DNA from: Acidobacteriota bacterium
Lineage (GTDB): Bacteria; Acidobacteriota; Blastocatellia; Pyrinomonadales; Pyrinomonadaceae
NCBI GenBank assembly: GCA_019639175.1
Contig: JAHBSK010000001.1
Coordinates: 582,214-646,213 of the forward strand
Direction of reading: 5' to 3'
DNA length: 64,000 bases
Shown: positions 9,501 through 17,453 of the stretch, piece by piece
Layout of the letters: each line of letters starts with the position of its first letter
Position numbering within the stretch: position 1 is the stretch's first letter
The notes under the pieces: model-generated
Told to the model about the DNA's origin: nothing
Database searches by the model: none
The model's input: the letters and a program-made list of their open reading frames with translations, nothing else
Made by a program: the position numbers and the translations under genes

Positions 9501-9895
9501 TTCAAACAGGTCAGCCGTTCACTGTTCGAGGGGCAAATAATAGAGCACCTGACAGGATCTGTGACGGGAACCTGCCACGCAGCCAAAGAACAGTAAGAAT
9601 GTGGTTTGATTATACTTGCTTTTCCACGGAAGGGATCGCGGGCAATAGAAACGGGAACGCACCGCCAAATATTATTTGGGGGCCGGATCTAATCAATTTT
9701 GACTTCGGCCTTCATAAAGAGCTTAGATTTGGGGAGAGATTCAGATTGCAACTTCGGGGAGAGGCATTTAATGCCTTCAACAGGGTTAATTTGATTGGTC
9801 CGAATCTGCGGTTCATTGCCAGTGCAACCGGCGCGGAGATAACGCGTCAACGCGATAATCGAAGTCTTCAATTTGGTTTCAGGTTTTCCTTTTAA
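6539..9895 (+). CDS. TonB-dependent receptor, Oar-like, with carboxypeptidase-regulatory domain (copy A)
   Basis: 1118 residues. Signal peptide residues 1-22 (cleavage after HICFAQ). Residues about 27-115 form a CarboxypepD_reg beta-sandwich (GTLVGTVRDPNGQALPSVAITV). A plug domain follows (NMPLNGREF, GGARATYNSFYIDG) and then an outer-membrane barrel ending in the aromatic FGFRFSF. This architecture is typical of Acidobacteriota and Myxococcus Oar-type receptors that work without SusD. Role: TonB-driven import of oligosaccharide or another large ligand across the outer membrane. The first about 153 residues are nearly identical to copy B at 13992, whereas the barrel is clearly diverged with short identical islands, a mosaic that suggests gene conversion. 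A sulfatase follows directly, as it does for copy B. Confidence 0.92.
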   Translation: MRKTVHLFILALFMLGGHICFAQTANQGTLVGTVRDPNGQALPSVAITVTNISTGVSRAVTSDANGNYRLDFLQPGNYRIQAELSGFRKMEIPQVTINVNQIHRADVRMEIGEVTEEVVVTDDRSLGINTENPTLGEVISEQLIDNMPLNGREFIELTGLTPGVATGNEKDGAFGSRGVTAAVGGARATYNSFYIDGADTTDNYFGQLLTSPALDAIKEFRVQTSLYSAKYGRAGGGVISVVTKSGTNKFSGSLYEFHRNQMFDALPYFYTGPREDRPTYIQNQFGGTFGGPIFKNKTFFFFSAEYFRNRKPGQMLVGFAPTDLERQGNFTQSVNPWSTVGALPRIVNPYISQNPACIDPGAPGPPYCSQMVIPSRILPESLINPVGRRIMDLIPDPNYDNPSFNLRVFRSGRRTNDKYLIKVDHTFKDSSTLSGSFNYGVYDNTNPGIIDLSDTNVFEYGKTLALGYTRTIGKSIASDTKFNYTWSDSGSQQAVVDKNYAQELGFWIGSYKSEVMGTPRIIIYGTGGAFMTLGGSGPNLRNNNTWSLRQDLIYIRGNHTISFGADYKAQDYGWLYDIQNLGVYYFGYGETNTASAQLNWEVAGHPFASLLTGVVSYEGYSFGDSKPARSIRDSIGLYIQDDWKVSDRLTLNLGLRYDFEPPFASKDGKFMTLNWETGMPVYSAETDPALLQNLQFNYETGGKKTPFDANKLNFAPRVGFAFRPFNDSRSVIRGGYGIVYNSENLYTTGYGSFVAPFSGLFTLRNRAAQSPDRIDHIMPVTEEPYFFNSTLTSSNTPGNTFMNPREYPTGYLQHWNLGASRELAWGMVAEVSYVGSKGTHLNGSSSLRSYNPDLDRKVRENNPTWTQPITLRLKGFNSSYHSMQSKLTKRFKNGVSFIGAYTWAHALAESSSDYVAGGGDNQEEIDPETGNYIHRRINSNADFDIRHRFTFSGTYDLPFGKGRHFGSNWNPVVDAFLGGWRLNMITTIQTGQPFTVRGANNRAPDRICDGNLPRSQRTVRMWFDYTCFSTEGIAGNRNGNAPPNIIWGPDLINFDFGLHKELRFGERFRLQLRGEAFNAFNRVNLIGPNLRFIASATGAEITRQRDNRSLQFGFRFSF

Positions 9896-9903
9896 CCTAA
9901 GCC

Positions 9904-9954
9904 CCGGGTGTCTCAATATTTATTGAGGGTCAGATAAATGTCTGGACACCCCGG
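9904..9954 (+). other. Structured spacer between receptor A and sulfatase A
   Basis: The outer arms CCGGGTGTC (9904-9912) and GACACCCCGG (9945-9954) pair. Inside them CTCAATA (9912-9918) pairs with TATTGAG (9921-9927), and CAGA pairs with TCTG (9931-9944). No T-run follows, so it is not a standard terminator. It may set the ratio of receptor to sulfatase message or stabilise mRNA ends (inference). Confidence 0.45.
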
Positions 9955-9971
9955 ACAGAGTGGTGGATCAC

Positions 9972-11609
9972 ATGGCGAAAGACAGCATAAATAGACGGGA
10001 ATTCATTGGGGCAGGCATCGGCGGCCTGGCTTTGGCTACTCTGGCAAGGTCAGCTGTTGTGTCTGCGGAAAAGGCGCCTAATATTATTATGATCGTAGCC
10101 GATGATCTCGGATTTGCCGATCTCGGGTGTTACGGTGGCGAGATAAATACCCCTCATTTGGATAAAATGGCATCTGAGGGCATGCGTTTCAGGCAATTTT
10201 ATAATTGCTCGGTTTGCTATTACTCTCGGGCGGCCATGTTGACTGGGGTAAATCCGCGTTACGGTAAGGGAAACTTACTGAAAGATAATATGCTCACCAT
10301 TGCCGAGGTCTTGAAGGGGGCAGGCTATGCTACGGCAATGAGCGGCAAGTGGCATTTAGGCGGCGGCAGGTTTAACCGGCCGACAGACCGAGGATTCGAT
10401 GAATATTATGGCTCAATGATCGGGGCATTGAATTTTTTTGATCCGACCGAGTCTGACCCTCCTTTTGCGTCTCACGGCTCGCATAAAGCTGCGTTTGTAC
10501 ATAATACTCAACAGGTTAAGGGCGTGTCGGAAGACTACTATGTAACCGATGCGATCACTGACCACTCCATCGAACAGATCAAGAGATTTACGAAGGAGGG
10601 AAAACCGTTTTTTTTGCATTTAGCTCACTTCGCCCCACACTATCCGCTGCATGCATTACCTGAAGACATAGCAAAATATCGAGGTAATTATGACGACGGC
10701 TATCTTGTTTTGCGGGAGAAAAGACAACGCAAAATGATCGACTTGGGAATCATCGATGAGAAGTGGGGGCTTCCTGATCCGGATAATAGACTCGGCAACT
10801 GGCGTTACGATCTGGCGGTTGATTCTTGGGATTCTATAGAAGACAAAGGCTGGGAAAGATCAAAGATGGAGGTCTATGCGGCGATGGTTGACCGAATGGA
10901 TCAAAACATTGGGCGAGTGATGCAAACATTAAAGGATACCGGAATTGATGACAACACGATGGTCGTTTTCTTTTCCGATAATGGAGGCTGCGCCAGTGAC
11001 ATTACTCCTGACACGCCAAGTTACAAATCCTATCGTGAATATAACAGAGGTAAGGTGATCGGCACGAAAGAATCCTATGTATTTTGCGGCCCAGGTTGGG
11101 CAACGGCACAATCCTCGCCATTCAGGAGATATAAAACATGGACGTATGAAGGCGGAATCTCAACACCTATGATCGTTCGGTGGAAGGGAAAGATAAGGCC
11201 GAACACAATTACAAATGAAATAGGACATCTTGTTGACCTGTTCCCGACCTTTATGGAGATGGCGGGAGCGAAATATCCAAAAGAACATAAAGGCGTTAAG
11301 ACCTTGCCTTTAGAGGGTCTCAGCTTAATGCCGGTTCTAGAAGGTAAGAAGTTTAGGAAAGAACGCGAATTGGGATGGTATGTTTTTGGTTCAAATGCTT
11401 ATCGGATCGGCAGGTGGAAATTGGTCTGGGGAATAACAGCCAAAAAATGGGAGCTTTATGATATGGAATCTGACCGAACTGAAACATATGACCTAGCAGA
11501 AAAATACCCCAAAATAGTCAAGAAGTTAAGCGATGCGTGGCAAGGTTGGGCTGATCGGAGCGATGTGTCCAGTGACGAAAAAGTGGAACAACTCAGCAGA
11601 AACCAGTGA
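9972..11609 (+). CDS. Tat-exported sulfatase-family protein (copy A) with atypical C-Y-Y-S-R active-site motif
   Basis: 545 residues from ATG 9972 (GTG codons at 9960 and 9963 are alternatives). Twin-arginine signal NRREFIGAGIGGLALA. Alkaline-phosphatase-superfamily sulfatase fold: metal ligands in NIIMIVADDLGFADLG, the FGly region at Cys82, GKWHLGG, and FFSDNGG near residue 335. The formylglycine motif normally reads C/S-x-P-x-R; here the codons at 10215-10229 give C-Y-Y-S-R, so proline is replaced by tyrosine. The C-terminal ELYDMESDRTETYDLA segment is standard. The predicted role is removal of sulfate esters from a glycan in the periplasm, provided Cys82 is matured. Paired with receptor A and homologous to the sulfatase at 17454. 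Confidence 0.88.
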   Translation: MAKDSINRREFIGAGIGGLALATLARSAVVSAEKAPNIIMIVADDLGFADLGCYGGEINTPHLDKMASEGMRFRQFYNCSVCYYSRAAMLTGVNPRYGKGNLLKDNMLTIAEVLKGAGYATAMSGKWHLGGGRFNRPTDRGFDEYYGSMIGALNFFDPTESDPPFASHGSHKAAFVHNTQQVKGVSEDYYVTDAITDHSIEQIKRFTKEGKPFFLHLAHFAPHYPLHALPEDIAKYRGNYDDGYLVLREKRQRKMIDLGIIDEKWGLPDPDNRLGNWRYDLAVDSWDSIEDKGWERSKMEVYAAMVDRMDQNIGRVMQTLKDTGIDDNTMVVFFSDNGGCASDITPDTPSYKSYREYNRGKVIGTKESYVFCGPGWATAQSSPFRRYKTWTYEGGISTPMIVRWKGKIRPNTITNEIGHLVDLFPTFMEMAGAKYPKEHKGVKTLPLEGLSLMPVLEGKKFRKERELGWYVFGSNAYRIGRWKLVWGITAKKWELYDMESDRTETYDLAEKYPKIVKKLSDAWQGWADRSDVSSDEKVEQLSRNQ

Positions 11610-11859
11610 ACCCAAACATCAAGCCGCGGCCAGAGGGGCATGGCGTATCAAAATCCACATACTTATAGAAACTTCACTGGTGAATGAATTGAGTAAGGAG
11701 TTTCTTGGCAGTTCGCTCATTCTTTGAGCAAACGATCGAATCGCAAAATTTAGTTTTATTATTTTCTAAAATGACTCTTCATAGGGAAGAGATCAGGTCT
11801 ATTTTCCCCATACAAAACTTCTAAAGGATCCAAGGTTCTGCTGATCGGAGATTAGTACG

Positions 11860-13395
11860 ATGCGAAAATTTGCATATTTTTTAGTTAAATTACTTCTAGG
11901 CCTTCAATTAACATTTGCCCAACCCGTGGCTGACATAGGTTCGAGGCTTGAACTTTTTGTTGACGATCATTTGATCGAAAGCCTTTCGGGCGGAGCCTCG
12001 CTGAGACTGCATAGTCCAACCCCAAAAGAGATCGTCCTGGTCCACGATGCGCCGTGGGAAGGGAACGGCTCCGGCTATCATAGTGTTTTTAAGGATGGCG
12101 ATAAGTACAAAATGTATTACAAAGCCTGGCAGCATTCCGCAAGCCCCGGATCAAGCGGCGTTAATAAATCCTATCTGGCTTATGCAGAAAGTGTCGATGG
12201 AATAAATTGGATAAAGCCTGCTCTCGGCATTTTAGAGTTCAACGGCTCAAAAAATAACAATATTGTTTTAATCAGCGAGAAGGTCGGAAACTATAATGTG
12301 ACGGCAGGGCTGCCGGGTGTTTTTAAGGATCAGAATCCTGATGCGCCTGCAGATGAACGTTATAAGGCATTAATAGTTTCTTCTGCTCATGGGACAGACT
12401 ATCATGGATTATTGGCGTATAAGTCACCTGACGGAATCAATTGGAAGCTTATGTCCGATCAGCTTATTCTGAAAGATGATGCATTCGATAATCAGAACAT
12501 CGCCTTCTGGGATCCTATGACGAAAGAATACAGGATCTATTGGAGATACTGGACTGAGAGTCAGAAAACCGCTTTATATCGCGGCATTCGTGGCATCAAA
12601 ACGGCCACTAGTAAAGACTTTATCAATTGGGAAAATAAGCAGGTTCTCAAGTATCTAGATTCGCCTGAGGAACACCTCTATACTAGCCCCATCGAACCAT
12701 ACTTTCGGGCTCCGCACATTTATATTGGCTACCCTGCTCGCTATCTTGAACGCCCATGGTCTCCTTCTTTGAGAGCTTTACCTGAAGTAGAAGAACGAGA
12801 GTATAGGTCGTCCAGAGTTCAGCGATACGGAACGACAATAACTGATTCATTGTTCATGGCGGGACGCGATGCCAGAACTTTTAAAAGATGGAATGAAGCG
12901 TTCCTAAGGCCGGAAATTGAAAGGTCAGGGAGTTGGACATATGGAGATAACTTCATTGCATGGGGGCTAATAGAAACCCCGTCCGATCTCCCTGGAGCGC
13001 CCAATGAGATATCGCTATACGTTTCCGAAAACTATTGGAAGGGAAATGCCAGCAAAGTTCGTAGGTACACCTTGAGGCTTGATGGGTTTGTCTCAGTCAA
13101 CGGTTCGGCAAAAGGGGGAGAATTGCTTACAAAGAAGATACGATTCAGTGGCACATCACTTAATCTTAACTTCTCTTCGTCAGCCGCCGGGGGAATTCTG
13201 GTTGAGATTCTCGATGAGAAAGGAAACCCGATCCCAAATTATTCGTCTAAGGATTGTGATGTTATTTTTGGAGATACCATTAAGAGAAAGGTCACATGGA
13301 AAGGTGAGTCAGACCTATCGTCGCTGGAGGGAAAAGTGGTTCAGTTGCGCTTCAAACTTACTGATGCGGATCTTTATTCGTTTCAGTTCGAGTAA
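11860..13395 (+). CDS. Secreted five-bladed-propeller glycosidase-like protein
   Basis: 511 residues with signal peptide MRKFAYFLVKLLLGLQLTFAQ. ATG 11860 is preceded by CGGAG. The sequence shows repeated propeller strands of GH32/GH43/GH-J-like type: ELFVDDHLIE, KYKMYYKAWQ, YLAYAESVDGINW, LLAYKSPDGINWK, EYRIYWRYW. The D-G-I-N-W repeats resemble glycan-binding blade edges of beta-fructosidase-like enzymes common in Planctomycetes and Acidobacteria. A C-terminal beta-sandwich (residues about 410-511) follows. Substrate and catalytic residues cannot be assigned. It lies between the two receptor-sulfatase units and probably acts on the same polymer (inference). The 250 bases before it show no strong signal beyond a small 6-bp hairpin at 11775-11791. 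Confidence 0.65.
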   Translation: MRKFAYFLVKLLLGLQLTFAQPVADIGSRLELFVDDHLIESLSGGASLRLHSPTPKEIVLVHDAPWEGNGSGYHSVFKDGDKYKMYYKAWQHSASPGSSGVNKSYLAYAESVDGINWIKPALGILEFNGSKNNNIVLISEKVGNYNVTAGLPGVFKDQNPDAPADERYKALIVSSAHGTDYHGLLAYKSPDGINWKLMSDQLILKDDAFDNQNIAFWDPMTKEYRIYWRYWTESQKTALYRGIRGIKTATSKDFINWENKQVLKYLDSPEEHLYTSPIEPYFRAPHIYIGYPARYLERPWSPSLRALPEVEEREYRSSRVQRYGTTITDSLFMAGRDARTFKRWNEAFLRPEIERSGSWTYGDNFIAWGLIETPSDLPGAPNEISLYVSENYWKGNASKVRRYTLRLDGFVSVNGSAKGGELLTKKIRFSGTSLNLNFSSSAAGGILVEILDEKGNPIPNYSSKDCDVIFGDTIKRKVTWKGESDLSSLEGKVVQLRFKLTDADLYSFQFE

Positions 13396-13592
13396 GATGG
13401 CGATACTGAGAAGTGTGACGATGCTGTTCTTCTGGAGCGGTTTTTGAAATTGAGTGATCTTGGTTGGGATCTGTTGTTGAATCAGTTTGAGCGTTTGATA
13501 TTTTGGTCACTTCCGCTAGTGAAGAGAACTGAGTTGATATATCGGTCTAATGGTTGCTCACGTGCATTATTGCACTTCTGAAAATCATATAT
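13396..13592. other. Intergenic stretch without recognised gene
   Basis: Together with the following operator and leader this is part of an approximately 600-base gap between the propeller protein and receptor B. No open frame with family-like sequence, no tRNA and no clear intrinsic terminator were seen in this first part. Confidence 0.5.
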
Positions 13593-13666
13593 TGTTCAGC
13601 CCGCTGAACAAAGCATCCCAAATCGCAAAGTTTTCTGTTTACAAAGAAAGGTATCTGACCTAACGT
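13593..13666 (+). promoter_or_regulatory. Perfect palindromic operator candidate and promoter of receptor gene B
   Basis: Positions 13593-13610 read TGTTCAGC-CC-GCTGAACA, a perfect 8-bp inverted repeat with a 2-base spacer, as expected for a dimeric repressor or activator site. TTTACA (13638-13643) and TAACGT (13661-13666), 17 bases apart, match the arrangement before receptor A. The equal distance from the start codon in both copies supports function. Confidence 0.5.
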
Positions 13667-13991
13667 GACAGGAACAGGATTCAATTGCGTAAAAACATCT
13701 GATAAAGCGGGAGTATCGGAACCTCAACTTCCTCACGAGCCGGTACGTTGCCCGTCAGATCGGAAATTGGATCATCGGATCGTTCAAGTCGGATGGCTGC
13801 AAAATGCGCTCCGAAATGGCGGCAGCCTGTAAGGTTTCCGTTTCTACTTACTTCCAGCCCCACAAATGACCGAACGGGAATGGCGGCGATGATATTCGGC
13901 TTCATACAGCGCATCCCATTCATGCCCCGGCTTACGGCAGGAACGAACGATAACGCTAAAATCTAAAGTTGATCGGCAGGAGAAATAAATC
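13667..13991 (+). repeat. Long duplicated 5' leader of receptor gene B
   Basis: Second copy of the leader at 6215-6538. The part from about 13810 to the start codon is nearly identical to copy A, including the GATCGGCAGGAGA ribosome-binding region. One extra C in a run near 13860 relative to copy A breaks any shared reading frame. The earlier part is diverged but alignable. See the copy A entry for interpretation. Confidence 0.6.
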
Positions 13992-16900
13992 ATGAAAAAG
14001 ACAGTGCATCTTTTCACTCTCGCTCTGTTTATGTTGGGCGGACATATCTGTTTTGCCCAGACCGCAAATCAGGGAACGTTGGTCGGGACGGTCAGGGACC
14101 CGAACGGCCAGGCATTGCCATCGGTCGCTGTTACCGTAACGAACATCAGCACAGGTGTTAGCAGGGCGGTGACGTCAGATGCGAACGGCAATTATAGACT
14201 GGATTTCCTACAGCCGGGCAACTATCGGATCCAGGCGGAATTGTCGGGGTTCCGGAAGATGGAAATACCGCAAGTGACCATAAATGTTAATCAGATCCAC
14301 CGTGCTGATGTAAGGATGGAGATCGGAGAAGTGACGGAGGAGGTCGTGGTCACAGATGACAGAAGCCTGGGCATCAATACTGAAAATCCCACGCTCGGCG
14401 AGGTCATCAGCGAACAGCTCATAGACAACATGCCGCTGAACGGCAGGGAGTTTGTCGAGTTGTCGGGGTTGGTTCCCGGTGTGGAAACGGGCGGCGGAAA
14501 AACAGGACAGGTCGCAAGTAAGGGAACTTCGGCAGCATTTGGCGGAGCGCGTTCCTCATATAACTCCTATTACGTTGACGGAGCGGATTCGACCGACAAC
14601 TATTTTGGACAACTGGTCTCGTCGCCTGCCCTGGATGCGATCAAGGAATTCCGTGTTGAAACAAGTCTTTATTCAGCACGATACGGACGTGCCGGCGGCG
14701 GTGTCATCAGCGTTGTCACCAAATCGGGAACAAACAGGTTTAGCGGCTCGCTCTACGAATTTCACCGGAGCCAGATGTTTGACGCTATCCCATATTTCTA
14801 TACGGGGCCAAAAGAAGATAGGCCGGTCTATTTGCAGAACCAATTTGGCGGGACCTTTGGCGGCCCGATCTTTAAGAACAAGACGTTCTTTTTCTTCAGC
14901 GCCGAATTTTATCGTCAGCGAAAGCCGGGACAATTCATAGAGGGATTTGCTCCGACAGCATTGGAGAGGCAGGGAGATTTCAGCCAGACGCTTAATCCAT
15001 ATACCGGAGCGCCGGTCGTGATAGCACACCCATATCAGTATCAGGTAACGGCAACTTGTCCCGATCCGACACAACCGCCAGTTCTTCCGCCCGGTCAAAC
15101 TACGCCGCCGACAACAGCACAGCATTGTCAGCAGGTCATAATACCGAGCAAGATCTTGCCGTCGAACATAATCAATCCACTAGGCCAAAGGTTGATGGAT
15201 CTGATCCCGGATCCTAATTTTGATGATCCGGTCTTTAATCTGCGCGTTTTCAAAAGCGGTCGGCGATCTACGGATAAATATCTGATAAAATTCGACCACA
15301 ACTTCAAAGACGGGAGTGTGCTGAACGGAAGTTATAACTACGGTATTTACGACAATACAACACCGGGCCTCACCGAGTTTGCGGATACCAACGCATACGA
15401 CTACGGCAAAACCCTTGCGGTTGGCTACACGCGTCCGATCACCAATCGTCTTGTGAGCGATACGAAGTTCAACTATACCTGGAGCGATAACGGCTCCAAA
15501 CACGCCGCTTCCGATAAGAACTATGCGGCCGAATATGACTTTTGGTTAGGGCGTGAGAAACCGGATGTGATGGGTTTTCCAAGAGTCCAGGTCTATACCG
15601 TTGGCAACAGATTCATGACCCTGGGTTCGCAAGGCCCCAACATGCGTGACAATCACACGATGTATATTCGTGAGGACCTTGTCTATGTCAAAGGAAATCA
15701 CACGTTTTCTTTTGGCGGTGATTTCAAGGCTCAGGATTATGGTTGGCTTTATGATGTGGCAATGTTCGGAGCGTACTATATCGGATTCATGGAAGGAGGA
15801 ACTGCGGGAAACAATCTGAATTATCGTGTCACCGGACACGCGTTCGGAAACCTGCTGACCGCCATTTCTTCCTATACCAACTACAGTTACGGAGATTCAA
15901 CGTTTGCCCGCTCTGTGCGTAACGGCATTGGCCTATATTTTCAGGATGATTGGAAGGTTACGAACCGCCTTACACTAAATCTCGGTTTGAGATATGACTT
16001 TGAACCCCCATTCGCATCAAAAGACGGCAAGTTCATGACACTGAATTGGGAAACGGGCCTTCCGACCTATTCTTCAAAGGTTGACCCGGCCCTTTTGCAG
16101 GATCTGCGATTCAATTATGAAACGGGTGGCCCGAGTACTCCTTATGACTCCAATAAACTGAACTTCGGACCGCGGATCGGATTTGCTTTTCGCCCATTCA
16201 ATGACAATACGACCGTTATACGCGGAGGATATGGGATCGTTTATAACAGCGAGAACCTTTATACCACCGGATACGGTTCGTTTGTTGCCCCGTTCAGCAG
16301 CCAGTTCTTATGGCGAACCCGGGCGGCTCTGCAGCCGGATCGGATCAATCATCTTATCCCGATGGATCAGGAGCCATATCAGTTGCCGCTCACTTCTCCG
16401 ACCAGTCCGGGCAACACATGGATCAATCCCCGCTATTATCCGACCGGAAATGTGCAGCACTGGAATCTTGGCGGTTCAAGAGAGTTGGGATGGGGCGTAG
16501 TGGCTGAACTTTCGTATGTTGGTTCCAAAGGAACTCACCTCAACGGCCTGGGTTCAATGCGGAGTTACGATCCTGACCTGCTGGCAAGGATAGCAGCAAA
16601 CAACCCAGGTTGGGTGACGGGCGGAGGAAGCAATGTTGTGAGCATGCGACTGAAAGGATTCAATTCCAGCTATCATTCGATGCAGGCGAAACTCAGCAAA
16701 AGGTTCCGAGATGGAATAAGTTTTCTGGCCGCTTATACATGGGCCCACGCCCTGGCCGAGGCGTCGAATGATTTTGTCGATGAGAATCTTGACGAGATCG
16801 ATCCGGAAAATCCGGGTACATACGTCTATAACAGGATCAGGACAAATGCCGATTTTGATGTACGGCACAGGTTCACGCTTTCCGGTACCTATGAACTGCC

Positions 16901-17384
16901 GTTCGGCAGAGGGAAAATGTTCGGCAATGACTGGAATCCTGTTGTCAACACTCTATTGGGCGGATGGCGCGTAAACATGATCACAACCATGCAGAGCGGC
17001 CAGCCGTTTAGCGTCAGAGGTGCGAACGGACGCGCACCTGACAGGATATGCGATGGAAATCTTCCTTCGGATCAAAGAACCGTCGAGGTTTGGTTTGATT
17101 ACACTTGTTTTGTTGACATGCCAACTACGAATGTCAATGGTAACTCTCCGCCAAATATCATCAGAGGGCCAAACCTGATCAGCTTCGATTTTGGCGCCCA
17201 CAAGGATATCCGTTTTGGCGAGACCATGAGGCTTCAGTTGAGGGGTGAGGTGTTCAATGCATTCAATAGGGTCAATCTGTTGGGGCCTAGCCTGAACTAT
17301 TTTGTTACAAATCCTTCAGGGGCACGGATCACTCGCCAGCGTGACAACAGAAGTATTCAGCTTGGAATACGCTTTTTCTTTTAG
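13992..17384 (+). CDS. TonB-dependent receptor, Oar-like, with carboxypeptidase-regulatory domain (copy B)
   Basis: 1130 residues with the same order as copy A: signal peptide ending HICFAQ, CarboxypepD_reg domain, plug (NMPLNGREF, GGARSSYNSYYVDGADSTDNYF) and barrel ending RFFF. Only about three substitutions separate residues 1-153 from copy A. After that the proteins differ at many positions, with an extra Pro/Thr-rich insertion near residues 350-375 (PPVLPPGQTTPP). The conserved entry domain and variable barrel suggest the same TonB energising and folding route but different ligand preference. It is followed by sulfatase B after a strong hairpin. Confidence 0.92.
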   Translation: MKKTVHLFTLALFMLGGHICFAQTANQGTLVGTVRDPNGQALPSVAVTVTNISTGVSRAVTSDANGNYRLDFLQPGNYRIQAELSGFRKMEIPQVTINVNQIHRADVRMEIGEVTEEVVVTDDRSLGINTENPTLGEVISEQLIDNMPLNGREFVELSGLVPGVETGGGKTGQVASKGTSAAFGGARSSYNSYYVDGADSTDNYFGQLVSSPALDAIKEFRVETSLYSARYGRAGGGVISVVTKSGTNRFSGSLYEFHRSQMFDAIPYFYTGPKEDRPVYLQNQFGGTFGGPIFKNKTFFFFSAEFYRQRKPGQFIEGFAPTALERQGDFSQTLNPYTGAPVVIAHPYQYQVTATCPDPTQPPVLPPGQTTPPTTAQHCQQVIIPSKILPSNIINPLGQRLMDLIPDPNFDDPVFNLRVFKSGRRSTDKYLIKFDHNFKDGSVLNGSYNYGIYDNTTPGLTEFADTNAYDYGKTLAVGYTRPITNRLVSDTKFNYTWSDNGSKHAASDKNYAAEYDFWLGREKPDVMGFPRVQVYTVGNRFMTLGSQGPNMRDNHTMYIREDLVYVKGNHTFSFGGDFKAQDYGWLYDVAMFGAYYIGFMEGGTAGNNLNYRVTGHAFGNLLTAISSYTNYSYGDSTFARSVRNGIGLYFQDDWKVTNRLTLNLGLRYDFEPPFASKDGKFMTLNWETGLPTYSSKVDPALLQDLRFNYETGGPSTPYDSNKLNFGPRIGFAFRPFNDNTTVIRGGYGIVYNSENLYTTGYGSFVAPFSSQFLWRTRAALQPDRINHLIPMDQEPYQLPLTSPTSPGNTWINPRYYPTGNVQHWNLGGSRELGWGVVAELSYVGSKGTHLNGLGSMRSYDPDLLARIAANNPGWVTGGGSNVVSMRLKGFNSSYHSMQAKLSKRFRDGISFLAAYTWAHALAEASNDFVDENLDEIDPENPGTYVYNRIRTNADFDVRHRFTLSGTYELPFGRGKMFGNDWNPVVNTLLGGWRVNMITTMQSGQPFSVRGANGRAPDRICDGNLPSDQRTVEVWFDYTCFVDMPTTNVNGNSPPNIIRGPNLISFDFGAHKDIRFGETMRLQLRGEVFNAFNRVNLLGPSLNYFVTNPSGARITRQRDNRSIQLGIRFFF

Positions 17385-17393
17385 ATAGACAAG

Positions 17394-17430
17394 TGCTGTT
17401 TGCCGGATCGATGACCTCCGGCAAACAGCA
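17394..17430 (+). other. Perfect 14-bp hairpin between receptor B and sulfatase B
   Basis: TGCTGTTTGCCGGA (17394-17407) pairs perfectly with 17417-17430 across a 9-base loop. It is not followed by a T-tract (TTGCC follows), so it is more likely an mRNA-processing, stabilising or attenuating element than a full terminator. It occupies the same place as the different structured spacer in unit A. Confidence 0.6.
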
Positions 17431-17453
17431 TTGCCATATACCAGAGGTCAGTA

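Noticed and set aside
9896..9959. Intrinsic terminator after receptor A
   Set aside because: The stem is good but there is no T-run and the sulfatase follows at once on the same strand.
13681..13923. Minus-strand frame in leader B with a partial match to a minus-strand frame in leader A
   Set aside because: The similarity follows from the duplicated DNA; frames are not conserved in length or start and overlap the leader of the plus-strand gene.
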